From Deltaproteobacteria bacterium (GTDB lineage: Bacteria > Desulfobacterota > Desulfobacteria > Desulfobacterales > Desulfatirhabdiaceae), in NCBI GenBank assembly GCA_026388755.1, contig JAPLJE010000596.1:1-11468 (forward strand): a DNA stretch of 11,468 nucleotides, in the 5' to 3' direction. The notes below the pieces were generated by a model. It had not been told where the DNA came from, ran no database searches, and worked only from the letters and a program-made list of their open reading frames with translations. The translations under genes were made by a program, and so were the position numbers. Positions 1 through 6,128 of the stretch are shown in pieces (position 1 is the stretch's first letter; every line of letters starts with the position of its first letter).

Positions 1-1065
1 AAATACCGGCAGCTTCTGGATGACACCAAGCTTTCGATCATCGACATCAACGTGCTGCTTCATCAAACCCCGGGTGGCATGCTCTCCAATCTGGTGAATC
101 AGCTTCGGGAAATGGATGCGCTGGACAAGATCGATCAGGTCTATGCCGAGCTGCCCAGGGTTCGAAAAGATCTGGGACAGATTCCGCTGGTAACGCCCAC
201 CAGTCAGATCGTGGGAATTCAGACTGTGAACAACGTGCTCTTCGACGATGAAAATGAGCGCTACAAAATGATCACCGGCCAGGTCAAGGATCTTTGCTAC
301 GGACTGTACGGAAAAACCGCGGTTCCCATTAATGCGGAAGTTCAGAAAAAAGCGCTGAAAGGATATGCCAGAGGCGAAGAGCCCATTGTCTGCAGGCCGG
401 CTGAAGTCATCGAGCCGGAACTGAAAAAAGCCCAGGAAGACGTCAAGGGCCTGGCCATGGATCTGGACGATGAGCTGATTTACGCCCTGTATCCGGTAAC
501 CGGCAAACGCTTCCTGCAATGGAAATACGGTAAGGAAGAAGTTCCTGCCGATGTCAAGCCCATTACGCTTGAACAGGCCAAGGCCCGGCAGGAGCTGATC
601 CAGAAGGCAGTTGCCGGAAAACTGGTTGAAAAAATCGAGAAAGAAGCGCCTGCCAAAGGCGATGGTTTGCGCAAATTCAATGTATTTGTGGAAGACACAT
701 ATTTTGAGGTTGGGGTTGAAGAAATCGGCGGCGCCCCGGTTGTCAGCTACATTCAGCCTGCAAAACCGGTTGCTGCGGCCCCGGTTTCTGCTGCCGCCAA
801 ACCAGCGCCTGCTGCACCCGCTGCGGCCGCACCTGCCGCAGCCCCGGTTGACGGCACGCCCATCAATGCGCCCATGCCGGGTATGATCGTTAGATTTGAT
901 AAAAATGTCGGCGATGTGGTCAGCAAAGGGGAAACCGTGGTGATTCTGGAAGCCATGAAAATGGAAAACGCCCTTGCATCTCCCGTGGATGGCACCATCA
1001 AAGCCATCAATTTCAAAAGCAGCGATTCTGTTCCCAAAGGTGCCGTGCTGTGTGTCATTGGATAG
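1..1065 (+). CDS. pycB: Pyruvate carboxylase subunit B / oxaloacetate decarboxylase alpha-type carboxyltransferase, 3' part
   Basis: The frame is open from base 1 with no start, so the N-terminus (most of the TIM-barrel carboxyltransferase domain) lies outside the window; 354 residues are visible of a family usually near 650. Visible in order: the end of the barrel with the family signature HQTPGGMLSNL (fragment residues 21-31), the conserved carboxylase domain through the segment LVTPTSQIVGIQTVNN, an Ala/Pro-rich flexible linker (about residues 252-283), and a C-terminal biotinyl domain. The biotinylation motif EAMKMEN is at bases 949-969, with the biotinyl-lysine codon at 958-960. Family knowledge: it moves CO2 between carboxybiotin and pyruvate, or decarboxylates oxaloacetate, in the cytoplasm or with a membrane pump. 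Which of the two cannot be decided from this fragment. The downstream sucCD genes favour a C4-acid/propionate or anaplerotic role. Confidence 0.88.
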   Translation, partial: KYRQLLDDTKLSIIDINVLLHQTPGGMLSNLVNQLREMDALDKIDQVYAELPRVRKDLGQIPLVTPTSQIVGIQTVNNVLFDDENERYKMITGQVKDLCYGLYGKTAVPINAEVQKKALKGYARGEEPIVCRPAEVIEPELKKAQEDVKGLAMDLDDELIYALYPVTGKRFLQWKYGKEEVPADVKPITLEQAKARQELIQKAVAGKLVEKIEKEAPAKGDGLRKFNVFVEDTYFEVGVEEIGGAPVVSYIQPAKPVAAAPVSAAAKPAPAAPAAAAPAAAPVDGTPINAPMPGMIVRFDKNVGDVVSKGETVVILEAMKMENALASPVDGTIKAINFKSSDSVPKGAVLCVIG

Positions 1066-1079
1066 ATTGGGGTTATAGG

Positions 1080-1125
1080 TAATGGGTGATAGGTGGTGTT
1101 TTTTCCCATTATCTATCGCCCATTA
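1080..1125 (+). repeat. Imperfect intergenic hairpin built from repeated words
   Basis: Arms 1080-1092 (taatgggtgatag) and 1113-1125 (ctatcgcccatta) pair over 13 bp with one G-U. The word cccattat occurs twice in the 3' half (1105-1112 and 1119-1126), so alternative pairings exist. There is no T-tract directly after it. It lies just after the carboxyltransferase stop codon and before the stronger terminator at 1153-1183. It resembles in design, not in sequence, the other repeated-word hairpins of the window. Confidence 0.5.
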
Positions 1126-1152
1126 TCCCTTACCCTTTTACAGATACAACCA

Positions 1153-1183
1153 GGGGCTGGGTTTTTTCCAGCCCCGTTTTTTT
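1153..1183 (+). terminator. Rho-independent terminator/possible attenuator before sucC
   Basis: A perfect 8-bp G/C-rich stem, ggggctgg (1153-1160) with ccagcccc (1168-1175), has a 7-nt loop and is followed by seven T (1177-1183). This is a textbook intrinsic terminator for the upstream carboxyltransferase mRNA. It ends two bases before the sucC Shine-Dalgarno sequence. Any sucC transcript carrying its own SD must therefore begin at or before the hairpin, so it may also act as an attenuator for sucCD. Confidence 0.8.
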
Positions 1184-1199
1184 AGAGGAGGCAGTACTG

Positions 1200-2363
1200 A
1201 TGAAGATTCATGAGTATCAGGCCAAGGAGCTTTTTAAAAAATACAACATTCCCATACCTGAGGGTAGTGTGGCGTTCAACGTCCAGGAAGCCCAGGCCGT
1301 CGCCGAAAAGCTTGGCGGATATCCGGTTGTGGTCAAAGCCCAGATTCATGCCGGCGGCAGGGGAAAAGGCGGCGGGGTCAAACTGGCCGGCTCCAGGGAA
1401 GAGGTTGCGGTCATCGCCGGCCAGATTCTCGGCATGAACCTGATCACCCACCAAACCGGCCCTGAAGGCAGGATGGTGAAAAAAGTTCTGGTCGAACAGG
1501 GGCTGAATATTCAAAAAGAGCTGTATTTAAGCATCATTCCGGACCGGGCCACCGCGACAGTTGTCATTATCGCCAGTGAAGCCGGCGGCATGGACATTGA
1601 AGCAGTTGCGGAAAAAACGCCGGAGAAGATCATCAAGGTCTATATCAACCCGCTGGTCGGCATTCAGGCCTACCACTGCCGGGAAGTTGCCTATGGGCTC
1701 AACCTGGCGCCGGAAACCATCAAACCTTTTACAGCGCTTCTAAGCCGACTGTATGCCTTGTTCGTGGGCTATGACTGTTCGCTGGTTGAAATCAATCCCC
1801 TGATCATCATCGCGGATCAGGCCGTGATCGCCCTGGACGGAAAGGTCAATTTTGATGACAGCGCCCTGTTCCGTCACAAGGACATTCTGGCATATCGCGT
1901 TCTGGATGAGGAAAATCCGCTCGAGGTAGACGCCTCCAAATATAATCTCAATTATATCGCCCTGGACGGAAATGTCGGCAATATGGTCAACGGTGCGGGT
2001 CTTGCCATGGCGACGATGGATATCATCAAGCAGGCAGGTGCCAGTCCGGCCAATTTCCTGGATGTCGGGGGCGGAGCCAATGCCGAGATGGTTGAAAACG
2101 GGTTTCGGATCATCCTGAGCGATAAAAACGTCAAGGGCATTCTCATCAATATATTCGGCGGAATCCTTCGCTGCGATATTCTGGCGGAAGGCGTGGTTCA
2201 GGCAGCGCGAAAAACCGGCATTACGGTTCCGGTTGTTGTCCGCATGGAAGGCACCAATGTTGAGGAAGGCCGGCGCATATTGAGTGAATCGGGTCTGAAT
2301 TTGACGACCGCAGTGGATCTAAAAGATGCAGCCCAAAAAGTGGCCGCCATTGTTAAGGGTTAG
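1200..2363 (+). CDS. sucC: Succinyl-CoA synthetase (ADP-forming) beta subunit
   Basis: The 387-aa product matches the usual SucC length (about 388). The start is ATG 1200, behind a perfect AGGAGG at 1186-1191 with 8-nt spacing, and gives the family N-terminus [12 protein letters not shown]. Residues 1 to about 235 form the ATP-grasp domain, with the nucleotide-binding [11 protein letters not shown] (51-61) and the Mg/ATP site VEINPL (196-201). The C-terminal CoA-ligase domain has [14 protein letters not shown] (257-270), LDVGGGAN (287-294) and NIFGGI (317-322). With SucD it interconverts succinyl-CoA and succinate with substrate-level phosphorylation in the cytoplasm. The stop codon overlaps the sucD SD, so the two subunits are translated together. 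No lesion is seen. Confidence 0.96.
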   Translation: MKIHEYQAKELFKKYNIPIPEGSVAFNVQEAQAVAEKLGGYPVVVKAQIHAGGRGKGGGVKLAGSREEVAVIAGQILGMNLITHQTGPEGRMVKKVLVEQGLNIQKELYLSIIPDRATATVVIIASEAGGMDIEAVAEKTPEKIIKVYINPLVGIQAYHCREVAYGLNLAPETIKPFTALLSRLYALFVGYDCSLVEINPLIIIADQAVIALDGKVNFDDSALFRHKDILAYRVLDEENPLEVDASKYNLNYIALDGNVGNMVNGAGLAMATMDIIKQAGASPANFLDVGGGANAEMVENGFRIILSDKNVKGILINIFGGILRCDILAEGVVQAARKTGITVPVVVRMEGTNVEEGRRILSESGLNLTTAVDLKDAAQKVAAIVKG

Positions 2364-2374
2364 GAGGAAACACC

Positions 2375-3250
2375 GTGAGCATATTTGTCAATAAAAATAC
2401 CCGGCTTCTGGTTCAGGGAATCACCGGCAAGGAAGGGCAGTTCCATACCCGTCAATGTGTGGCTTATGGCACAAAGGTCGTGGCAGGGGTGACGCCTGGA
2501 AAAGCCGGGCAGAAAATGGATGATATTCCCGTGTTTCATACGGTCAAGGACGCTGTCAAGGCAACCGGCGCCAACTGCAGCATGATCTTCGTGCCGCCCC
2601 CATTTGCGGCAGACGCCATCATGGAAGCCGCCGATGCGGGTGTGGAGATGATTGTCGCCATCACGGAAGGCATTCCGGTCATGGATATGATGCGGGTAAA
2701 AAACTTTCTCTCCGGCAAATCTTCCCGTCTGATCGGACCCAACTGTCCGGGAATCATAACGCCGGGCGAGTGCAAAATCGGCATCATGCCGGGAGTGATT
2801 CATCAGCCCGGAGGACCGATCGGCGTGGTTTCCCGTTCCGGGACCTTAACCTATGAAGTGGTCCATCAGCTTACCCGTCAGGGAATCGGACAGACCACCT
2901 GTATCGGCATCGGCGGTGATCCGGTCAACGGCACCAATTTCATCGATTGCCTGGATGCTTTCCAGAAAGATTCCGAGACAGCCGGAATTGTCATGGTCGG
3001 AGAAATCGGCGGTACCGCCGAAGAAGAGGCGGCGACATTTATCAAGCAGCATGTCACCAAGCCGGTGATTGGTTTTATTGCCGGACTCACCGCGCCTCCG
3101 GGCCGGAGAATGGGCCATGCCGGCGCCATCATCAGCGGCAGCAGCGGCACGGGTCAGGGAAAAATTGCTGCCATGAAAGCCTGCGGCATTACCGTGTGTG
3201 AAAATCTGGGAACATTGGGAGAACTCTGCGCCAGCGTTTTTGGCAAATAG
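2375..3250 (+). CDS. sucD: Succinyl-CoA synthetase alpha subunit
   Basis: The product is 291 aa, the normal length. The start is GTG 2375, chosen because AGGAGGA at 2362-2368 (overlapping the sucC TAG) is correctly spaced and because [21 protein letters not shown] matches the family N-terminus. Residues 1 to about 125 are a Rossmann CoA-binding domain with QGITGKEG (14-21). GPNCPGII is at 121-128. The C-terminal ligase domain contains GHAGAIISG, whose His (H248) is the phosphohistidine that shuttles phosphate between the beta subunit and succinyl-CoA. The gap to sucC is 11 bp, so this is a two-gene operon. Two hairpins follow the stop codon; the second is a good terminator. Confidence 0.96.
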   Translation: MSIFVNKNTRLLVQGITGKEGQFHTRQCVAYGTKVVAGVTPGKAGQKMDDIPVFHTVKDAVKATGANCSMIFVPPPFAADAIMEAADAGVEMIVAITEGIPVMDMMRVKNFLSGKSSRLIGPNCPGIITPGECKIGIMPGVIHQPGGPIGVVSRSGTLTYEVVHQLTRQGIGQTTCIGIGGDPVNGTNFIDCLDAFQKDSETAGIVMVGEIGGTAEEEAATFIKQHVTKPVIGFIAGLTAPPGRRMGHAGAIISGSSGTGQGKIAAMKACGITVCENLGTLGELCASVFGK

Positions 3251-3259
3251 TACGACCCA

Positions 3260-3310
3260 GGCTGAAGGATAAAGACTGAAGGCAAAATGGCGTTGCCATG
3301 TCCTTCGGCC
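3260..3310 (+). repeat. Hairpin with tandem ctgaagg words downstream of sucD
   Basis: Two tandem copies of gRctgaagg (3260-3268 and 3274-3282) can each pair with ccttcggcc at 3302-3310. The first copy pairs over 9 bp with one G-U. A small inner hairpin, atggc/gccat (3287-3291 and 3295-3299), sits in the loop. There is no T-tract, so it is more likely a repeat element or mRNA 3'-end structure than a terminator by itself. Confidence 0.5.
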
Positions 3311-3347
3311 TTCTGCTTAACAAACGACTGGTTATAAAATGGTAATA

Positions 3348-3399
3348 AAGGCAAGGAGTAAGGGGAGGGTAATATCCTTCTTGCTTCTTGCCTTTTTTT
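3348..3399 (+). terminator. Rho-independent terminator of sucCD (repeat copy 1)
   Basis: The 5' arm aaggcaaggagtaagg (from 3348) pairs with the 3' arm ccttcttgcttcttgcctt (3376-3394) in a long stem using several G-U pairs. Seven T (3393-3399) follow. A near-identical copy lies at 5579-5633. The T-tract orientation makes it a + strand terminator for sucCD. Confidence 0.82.
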
Positions 3400-3553
3400 A
3401 TTAAAGACCTGATATCAGGCAGGCCTCAACCGCCGTGCACGTGACGGGAAAGGCATTCAAACATGCTGTGGTTTGGTACAGCCTCGATCACTCCTGGCGT
3501 TGCGACGATCTGGCCGAGAAAAAACGACTTGAAAGGTGTTTTCGGACGTTCAT

Positions 3554-3656
3554 CGTTTTGTCTAGAGTTTGGGGTATCCGGCAACCTGCAAAACGGCTTC
3601 AGTGCTTAAGGGTGTTTTTAAACTCTGGACAAAATGAACCATTTTGTCCAGAGTGT
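3554..3656. repeat. Three-copy 17-bp inverted/direct element with a 15-bp perfect palindrome
   Basis: The word cRttttgtcYagagtKt occurs forward at 3554-3570, in reverse at 3620-3636, and forward again at 3640-3656. Copies 2 and 3 make a perfect 15-bp inverted repeat (3622-3636 with 3640-3654) around a 3-nt spacer. Copies 1 and 2 are inverted repeats of each other at 15 of 17 positions, enclosing 49 bp. This could be a MITE-like remnant with terminal inverted repeats, or a multi-site operator for the genes that follow. GTTTT after the hairpin would make only a weak terminator. Confidence 0.6.
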
Positions 3657-3697
3657 TTTATGGTTTCAGGGCAAAGCTGTTTTATTCCAGCAATAAA

Positions 3698-3727
3698 TTG
3701 ACAATTGCCCTTGAACTATCATACAGG
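3698..3727 (+). promoter_or_regulatory. Candidate sigma-70 promoter for the unknown gene at 3811
   Basis: A consensus -35 TTGACA (3698-3703) is followed after 18 bp by TACAGG (3722-3727), a weak -10. A 17-bp spacing would use ATACAG. The predicted start near 3734 leaves an untranslated leader of about 75 nt before the SD at 3799-3804. It lies 44 bp after the palindrome. Confidence 0.4.
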
Positions 3728-3810
3728 ATTACTGAGCGAATATTTGAAATGACCGGTGCAAAGACCAAATGATTACAGAAGCAAGAGAATCCTTTGTTAG
3801 GTGAATGAAT

Positions 3811-4191
3811 ATGAACACAGAAAAAGGTTGGTTAATAATTGAAGAATCTGTCCATAATGACACAAAAACCCTCATTTCCATCATTAGCCCTAGACGCACA
3901 GGGAGTTATGTCCAAAAGTACATGGAGCAAATGTATGTTGATAGATTTGCTTCAATTGAAGAAAAAATTGCATACAAGAAAAAGCCGGCGTCGTGGCCTT
4001 ATAGAGCCAACATGCCAAACAACTACTCAGGAATTATAGATTGTGGTCATGATCCGATAATGATGGCTTACTATTGCCACAAGATCAATCTTAAAAACGG
4101 AGTTTTAAAGTACACCTTCAGAACATCAAAAGGTCAATCTACTGACCTTCGACCCATATTTGAAGAAATTACACGTATCATGGTAGTGTAA
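3811..4191 (+). CDS. Hypothetical protein (126 aa), accessory gene
   Basis: I do not recognise this family. The ATG at 3811 is preferred because AGGTGA (3799-3804) is 6 nt upstream; an in-frame ATG at 3805 overlaps that spacing and would give 128 aa. The product is soluble-looking and basic, with aromatic clusters (ASWPYRANMPNNYSG around residues 60-74; GHDPIMMAYYCHKINL around 79-94) and no signal peptide or membrane segment. Two Cys are present (the DCGHD and YYCHK segments), but there is no CxxC pair. Codon use is visibly more AT-rich than in sucCD or hypAB, which suits horizontal acquisition. It converges on the ArdC remnant with a 6-bp gap between stop codons. A promoter candidate and a palindromic repeat lie upstream. 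Confidence 0.6.
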   Translation: MNTEKGWLIIEESVHNDTKTLISIISPRRTGSYVQKYMEQMYVDRFASIEEKIAYKKKPASWPYRANMPNNYSGIIDCGHDPIMMAYYCHKINLKNGVLKYTFRTSKGQSTDLRPIFEEITRIMVV

Positions 4192-4197
4192 AATATT

Positions 4198-4719
4198 TTA
4201 CCCCAAATTATGTGGATTATCATCTTGCTCAACCGCCAGATCATGGCGCTCCGGTGCGGGCTGGTAGCTGTGAAGATGATCGGCGGCTTTTTGGGCGTGT
4301 GATGCTGCGGTAAAGATTGCCCGCTTGTCTTCTTTCAATACCTTCAGCCATGACGCGACATAGGCCGAATGGTCTTCCATTGTTTCGGGCGTTATTCCAA
4401 GATCGGCGCACAAAAAGGCCGCGCCGATTTCTGCGACAAGTTCCTCCATTGCATAGCCTTCATCTCCCCAACGCTTCCGGCCTAAATCCCTGTCAAGCCG
4501 TTTCGGGTGTCTTGTCCAATGGCACATTTCATGTGCAGCCGTGGCGTAATACTGTTCTGTACTGGCAAAGTTTTGCAGTTCGGGAAGTTTCAGAAAGTCG
4601 TCATCAATGCGATAAAAAGCGCGGTTTCTGCCATGCCTTATGTCTGCCCCCGTGTTTGTGAAAAACCGTCTACGAATACCTTGAACACGCGATAAGAGAA
4701 GGACTTTTACAGGAGGCAA
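4198..4719 (-). pseudogene. ArdC-type antirestriction/zincin metallopeptidase, 5'-truncated
   Basis: The minus-strand frame is open from about TTG 4719 to TAA 4198. Recognisable family sequence starts near bases 4663-4690 (FFTNTGADIRHG) and runs to the end, about 155 residues of a family normally near 300. It holds the zincin HExxH site AAHEMCHW (residues 61-68), the GDEGYAMEELVAEIGAAFL helix with the probable third zinc ligand, and the C-terminal ADLGI…HSAYVASWL…TAASHAQKAADHL segment. The N-terminal ssDNA-binding/DUF1738 half is absent. Upstream sequence instead carries an unrelated + strand SD and start codon. ArdC proteins travel on plasmids and integrative elements and protect incoming DNA from restriction. 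This copy is probably a remnant, though a free metallopeptidase domain could still be expressed from the TTG. Confidence 0.75.
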
Positions 4720-4725
4720 ACCATG
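4711..4725 (+). promoter_or_regulatory. Strong ribosome binding site and ATG of a frame-shifted small ORF
   Basis: AGGAGG at 4711-4716 sits 6 nt before ATG 4723-4725. It is one of the best SD/start pairs in the window and the main reason to believe that a gene begins here, even though its zero frame stops after 18 codons. Confidence 0.6.
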
Positions 4726-4883
4726 ACGAAGGAAAATAAAAAGCCCGGCCGATTGGCAAAAGCGATGCTGAACCGCTGACCACCTACGATTTATGGGGAT
4801 TATTCTACGGTTACCCGTTTCCTGAGGTTCACCAATTTACGTATGACTGGGAAACATGGGTCAAAGATCGACCAGATGAATAA
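4723..4883 (+). pseudogene. Small unknown ORF (about 53 aa) requiring a -1 frame change
   Basis: From ATG 4723 the zero frame ends at TGA 4777. The -1 frame is open from just after a TAA at 4737-4739 and carries a protein-like sequence (KSDAEPLTTYDLWG, then LFYGYPFPEVHQF, then TYDWETWVKDRPDE) up to TAA 4881-4883. Joining the frames at the A-run 4738-4742 (codons AAA AAG) gives one continuous product of about 53 aa starting MTKENKKARPIG. Possible explanations are a one-base loss in the A homopolymer (mutation or sequencing error) or slippage at T AAA AAG. No family is recognised. The next ORF begins 2 bp later, which supports a genuine small-gene array. Confidence 0.4.
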
Positions 4884-4885
4884 TC

Positions 4886-5014
4886 ATGACAGGCAAGCTG
4901 ATAATATTGGAACACTCTTCCGGATTTAAAGTTGACATCGGGGAGAAATCTGATCTAATTGAAACCGCCAGTACCGGTAAAACCGTCACGCCGTCATCAA
5001 TCAATGATAATTAA
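4886..5014 (+). CDS. Small hypothetical protein (42 aa)
   Basis: ATG 4886 to TAA 5012-5014 encodes MTGKLIILEHSSGFKVDIGE followed by an acidic/Thr-Ser-rich tail. It starts 2 bp after the previous ORF's stop codon and its stop overlaps the next ORF's first candidate ATG (5004), the spacing expected for translational coupling. There is no clear SD of its own. No domain is recognised; short length and lack of homology knowledge keep the call weak. Its reality rests mainly on being packed between two other ORFs in the same direction. Confidence 0.35.
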   Translation: MTGKLIILEHSSGFKVDIGEKSDLIETASTGKTVTPSSINDN

Positions 5015-5210
5015 TTTTATGGAATATAGCCTTCTATACCGTATAATATACGCCTATCCGGCAAATGAATACATTGATGCGCTAAGCTTTCAAAAACGGG
5101 AGGATGCAAGAACGATATATCAGAGCGCCTGTCTTGAGAACAAAATAATGATTTTTGTCAAAGACATGGAAAATAAAATTCTACAATCCTATATTACGCC
5201 GATTGATTAA
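5004..5210 (+). CDS. Small hypothetical protein (68 aa)
   Basis: ATG 5004 overlaps the stop of the preceding ORF by 11 bp. An internal ATG at 5019 (MEYSLLYRIIYAYPANEY) is an alternative start giving 63 aa. The sequence is rich in Tyr/Ile with an amphipathic, helix-like middle (EYIDALSFQKREDARTIYQS) and ends with FVKDMENKILQSYITPID. No family, signal peptide or clear membrane segment is identified. The PAS-domain gene starts 10 bp after the stop, so all these ORFs probably share one mRNA ending at the 5579-5633 terminator. Confidence 0.4.
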   Translation: MIINFMEYSLLYRIIYAYPANEYIDALSFQKREDARTIYQSACLENKIMIFVKDMENKILQSYITPID

Positions 5211-5220
5211 AGAGATAAAT

Positions 5221-5553
5221 ATGCTTTGCAATGAGCTACGGTCTGTCTTGGATCAAATTCCAGTAGGCATCACAGTAACAGATCTTGATGGCAGAATCCT
5301 CTATTTTAATGAGTACAGTGCCCAGATTGTGGACCGAAAACCAGAATACATTGGCATGGATATAAAATCCTGTCATAAAAAACCAGAAAGTATTCATAAA
5401 ATTGATGTGGTTTTTTCTGAAATAAGAGATGGTAAACGGAAAAATTATTATTATGAATCAAAGAGGAAAGAAAAGGTGCTGTGTGTAACTATTTCGCCAT
5501 ATGAAATGAATGGCAAATTGATTGGATTTATTCAAAGTATTGTTATTAAATGA
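5221..5553 (+). CDS. Stand-alone PAS-domain protein (110 aa)
   Basis: The whole product is one PAS fold. The opening helix LRSVLDQIPVGITVTDLDGRILYFNEYSAQ (residues 6-35) carries the family pattern of a small-residue turn (PVGI) followed by DLDGRILYFN. A GMDIKSCHKK segment (45-54) follows, then the C-terminal beta strands YYYESKRKEKVLCVTISPY and LIGFIQSIVI. The CH dipeptide (C51-H52) with downstream ES resembles the PAS subtype found with DUF438 proteins and some sigma-54 regulators; I infer a sensory or ligand-binding role. No output domain is attached, so it would have to act on a partner. ATG 5221 is chosen over the upstream GTG 5155 because the PAS homology starts after it and it follows the previous stop by 10 bp. 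The SD (AGAG) is weak. Confidence 0.72.
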   Translation: MLCNELRSVLDQIPVGITVTDLDGRILYFNEYSAQIVDRKPEYIGMDIKSCHKKPESIHKIDVVFSEIRDGKRKNYYYESKRKEKVLCVTISPYEMNGKLIGFIQSIVIK

Positions 5554-5578
5554 TTTTGGGCGGCAAGGTTTTAGTATG

Positions 5579-5633
5579 AAGGCAAGGAGCAAGGGGAGGG
5601 CAGTAAAAGCCTTCTTGCTTCTTGCCTTTTTTT
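5579..5633 (+). terminator. Rho-independent terminator after the PAS gene (repeat copy 2)
   Basis: The 5' arm aaggcaaggagcaagg (from 5579) pairs with gccttcttgcttcttgcctt (5609-5628) and is followed by seven T (5627-5633, part of the last pairs). It is nearly identical to the hairpin at 3348-3399, including the conserved loop-proximal ggaggg, and has the same orientation. It ends the small-ORF/PAS transcript and insulates the hypA promoter. Confidence 0.82.
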
Positions 5634-5654
5634 ATGGAAATGCTATTGTTCCCA

Positions 5655-5683
5655 TTTACAAAGAAAGATAACAACGGTATGAT
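5655..5683 (+). promoter_or_regulatory. Sigma-70-type promoter for hypA-hypB-rsmD-activator operon
   Basis: TTTACA (5655-5660) and TATGAT (5678-5683) are separated by exactly 17 bp, each one base off consensus. The predicted start near 5690 leaves about 45 nt before ATG 5736, with AAGGA (5722-5726) as SD. A second pair, TTGTTA (5693-5698) and TACAAT (5716-5721), also has 17-bp spacing but would start inside the SD, so it is less likely to serve hypA. Confidence 0.6.
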
Positions 5684-5735
5684 ATTACATTTTTGTTAAA
5701 GCTACGAGTCTTTCATACAATAAGGATGAGTATTC

Positions 5736-6116
5736 ATGCATGAAATGGGCATTGCAATGCAGGTCGTCGAAATTGCCACTGCTTCCATTCCCGAACACCT
5801 GAAAAACAGCCGGGTGCAGGGCGTCTATCTGAAGATCGGCAAACTGTCTTCCGTGGTTCCGGACAGTCTTCGGTTCTGTTTTGATATTGTTTCAAAAGAC
5901 TCTGCAATTGCCGGTGCCACGCTTTATATTGAAGAGATCCCCGTGACAGCCCGATGTAAGTCCTGCGATAATCACTGGACCATTACCTGGCCTGCCTTTT
6001 CTTGTCCCAGGTGCGGCAGCGGCACAATTGAGCTGATCTCCGGCCAGGAGCTGGATATTTCATCCATCGAGCTTGAAGATGACCTATCCGGTGAGCAGGA
6101 GTCAGCGAACGCGTAG
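5736..6116 (+). CDS. hypA: Hydrogenase maturation nickel metallochaperone HypA
   Basis: HypA hands nickel to [NiFe]-hydrogenase precursors together with HypB, in the cytoplasm. The 126-aa product starts with the diagnostic MHEMGIA, whose N-terminal Met-His (H2) forms the nickel site. The zinc domain has two CxxC pairs, C74-C77 (RCKSC) and C90-C93 (CPRCG). The C-terminus extends about 10 residues past the usual length with an acidic tail. ATG 5736 is supported by AAGGA 9 nt upstream and by the fact that the Met-His must be N-terminal. It is first in the operon after a good promoter; a 16-bp hairpin separates it from hypB. The client enzyme is outside the window; in some bacteria HypAB also serve other Ni enzymes. 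Confidence 0.95.
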   Translation: MHEMGIAMQVVEIATASIPEHLKNSRVQGVYLKIGKLSSVVPDSLRFCFDIVSKDSAIAGATLYIEEIPVTARCKSCDNHWTITWPAFSCPRCGSGTIELISGQELDISSIELEDDLSGEQESANA

Positions 6117-6128
6117 TTTTCGTAGGCG

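Larger units (their letters stand above)
3400..3797 (+). other. About 400 bp without a convincing gene
   Basis: This stretch opens with the 12-bp palindrome cctgatatcagg (3408-3419). It also holds a three-copy 17-bp element (3554-3656) and a TTGACA promoter candidate (3698-3727). A frame is open over 3435-3701 but has no SD, no recognisable domain, and runs straight through the perfect palindrome, so I do not call it. A 24-codon open stretch ends at 3772 (…ERIFEMTGAKTK) and may be a gene remnant, which cannot be decided. Base composition becomes more AT-rich toward the 3' side. Confidence 0.5.

Noticed and set aside
753..1109. Minus-strand open frame of 118 codons opposite the biotinyl domain
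   Set aside because: It is the mirror of the Ala/Pro-rich linker and biotinyl domain of the real gene; the Ala/Gly-rich product is a composition artefact.
3435..3701. Open frame of 88 codons on the + strand
   Set aside because: It has no SD, starts with a GTG in unstructured sequence, passes through the perfect palindrome at 3622-3654 and shows no domain; it is Cys/Arg-rich, like noncoding reading.
3698..3772. 24-codon + strand stretch ending ERIFEMTGAKTK
   Set aside because: It looks slightly protein-like but is too short, has no SD, and overlaps the promoter candidate; it could be a C-terminal remnant, which cannot be shown.
5693..5721. TTGTTA-N17-TACAAT as the hypA promoter
   Set aside because: Good boxes, but the start would fall about at the SD and leave no usable leader; the upstream pair at 5655-5683 fits better.
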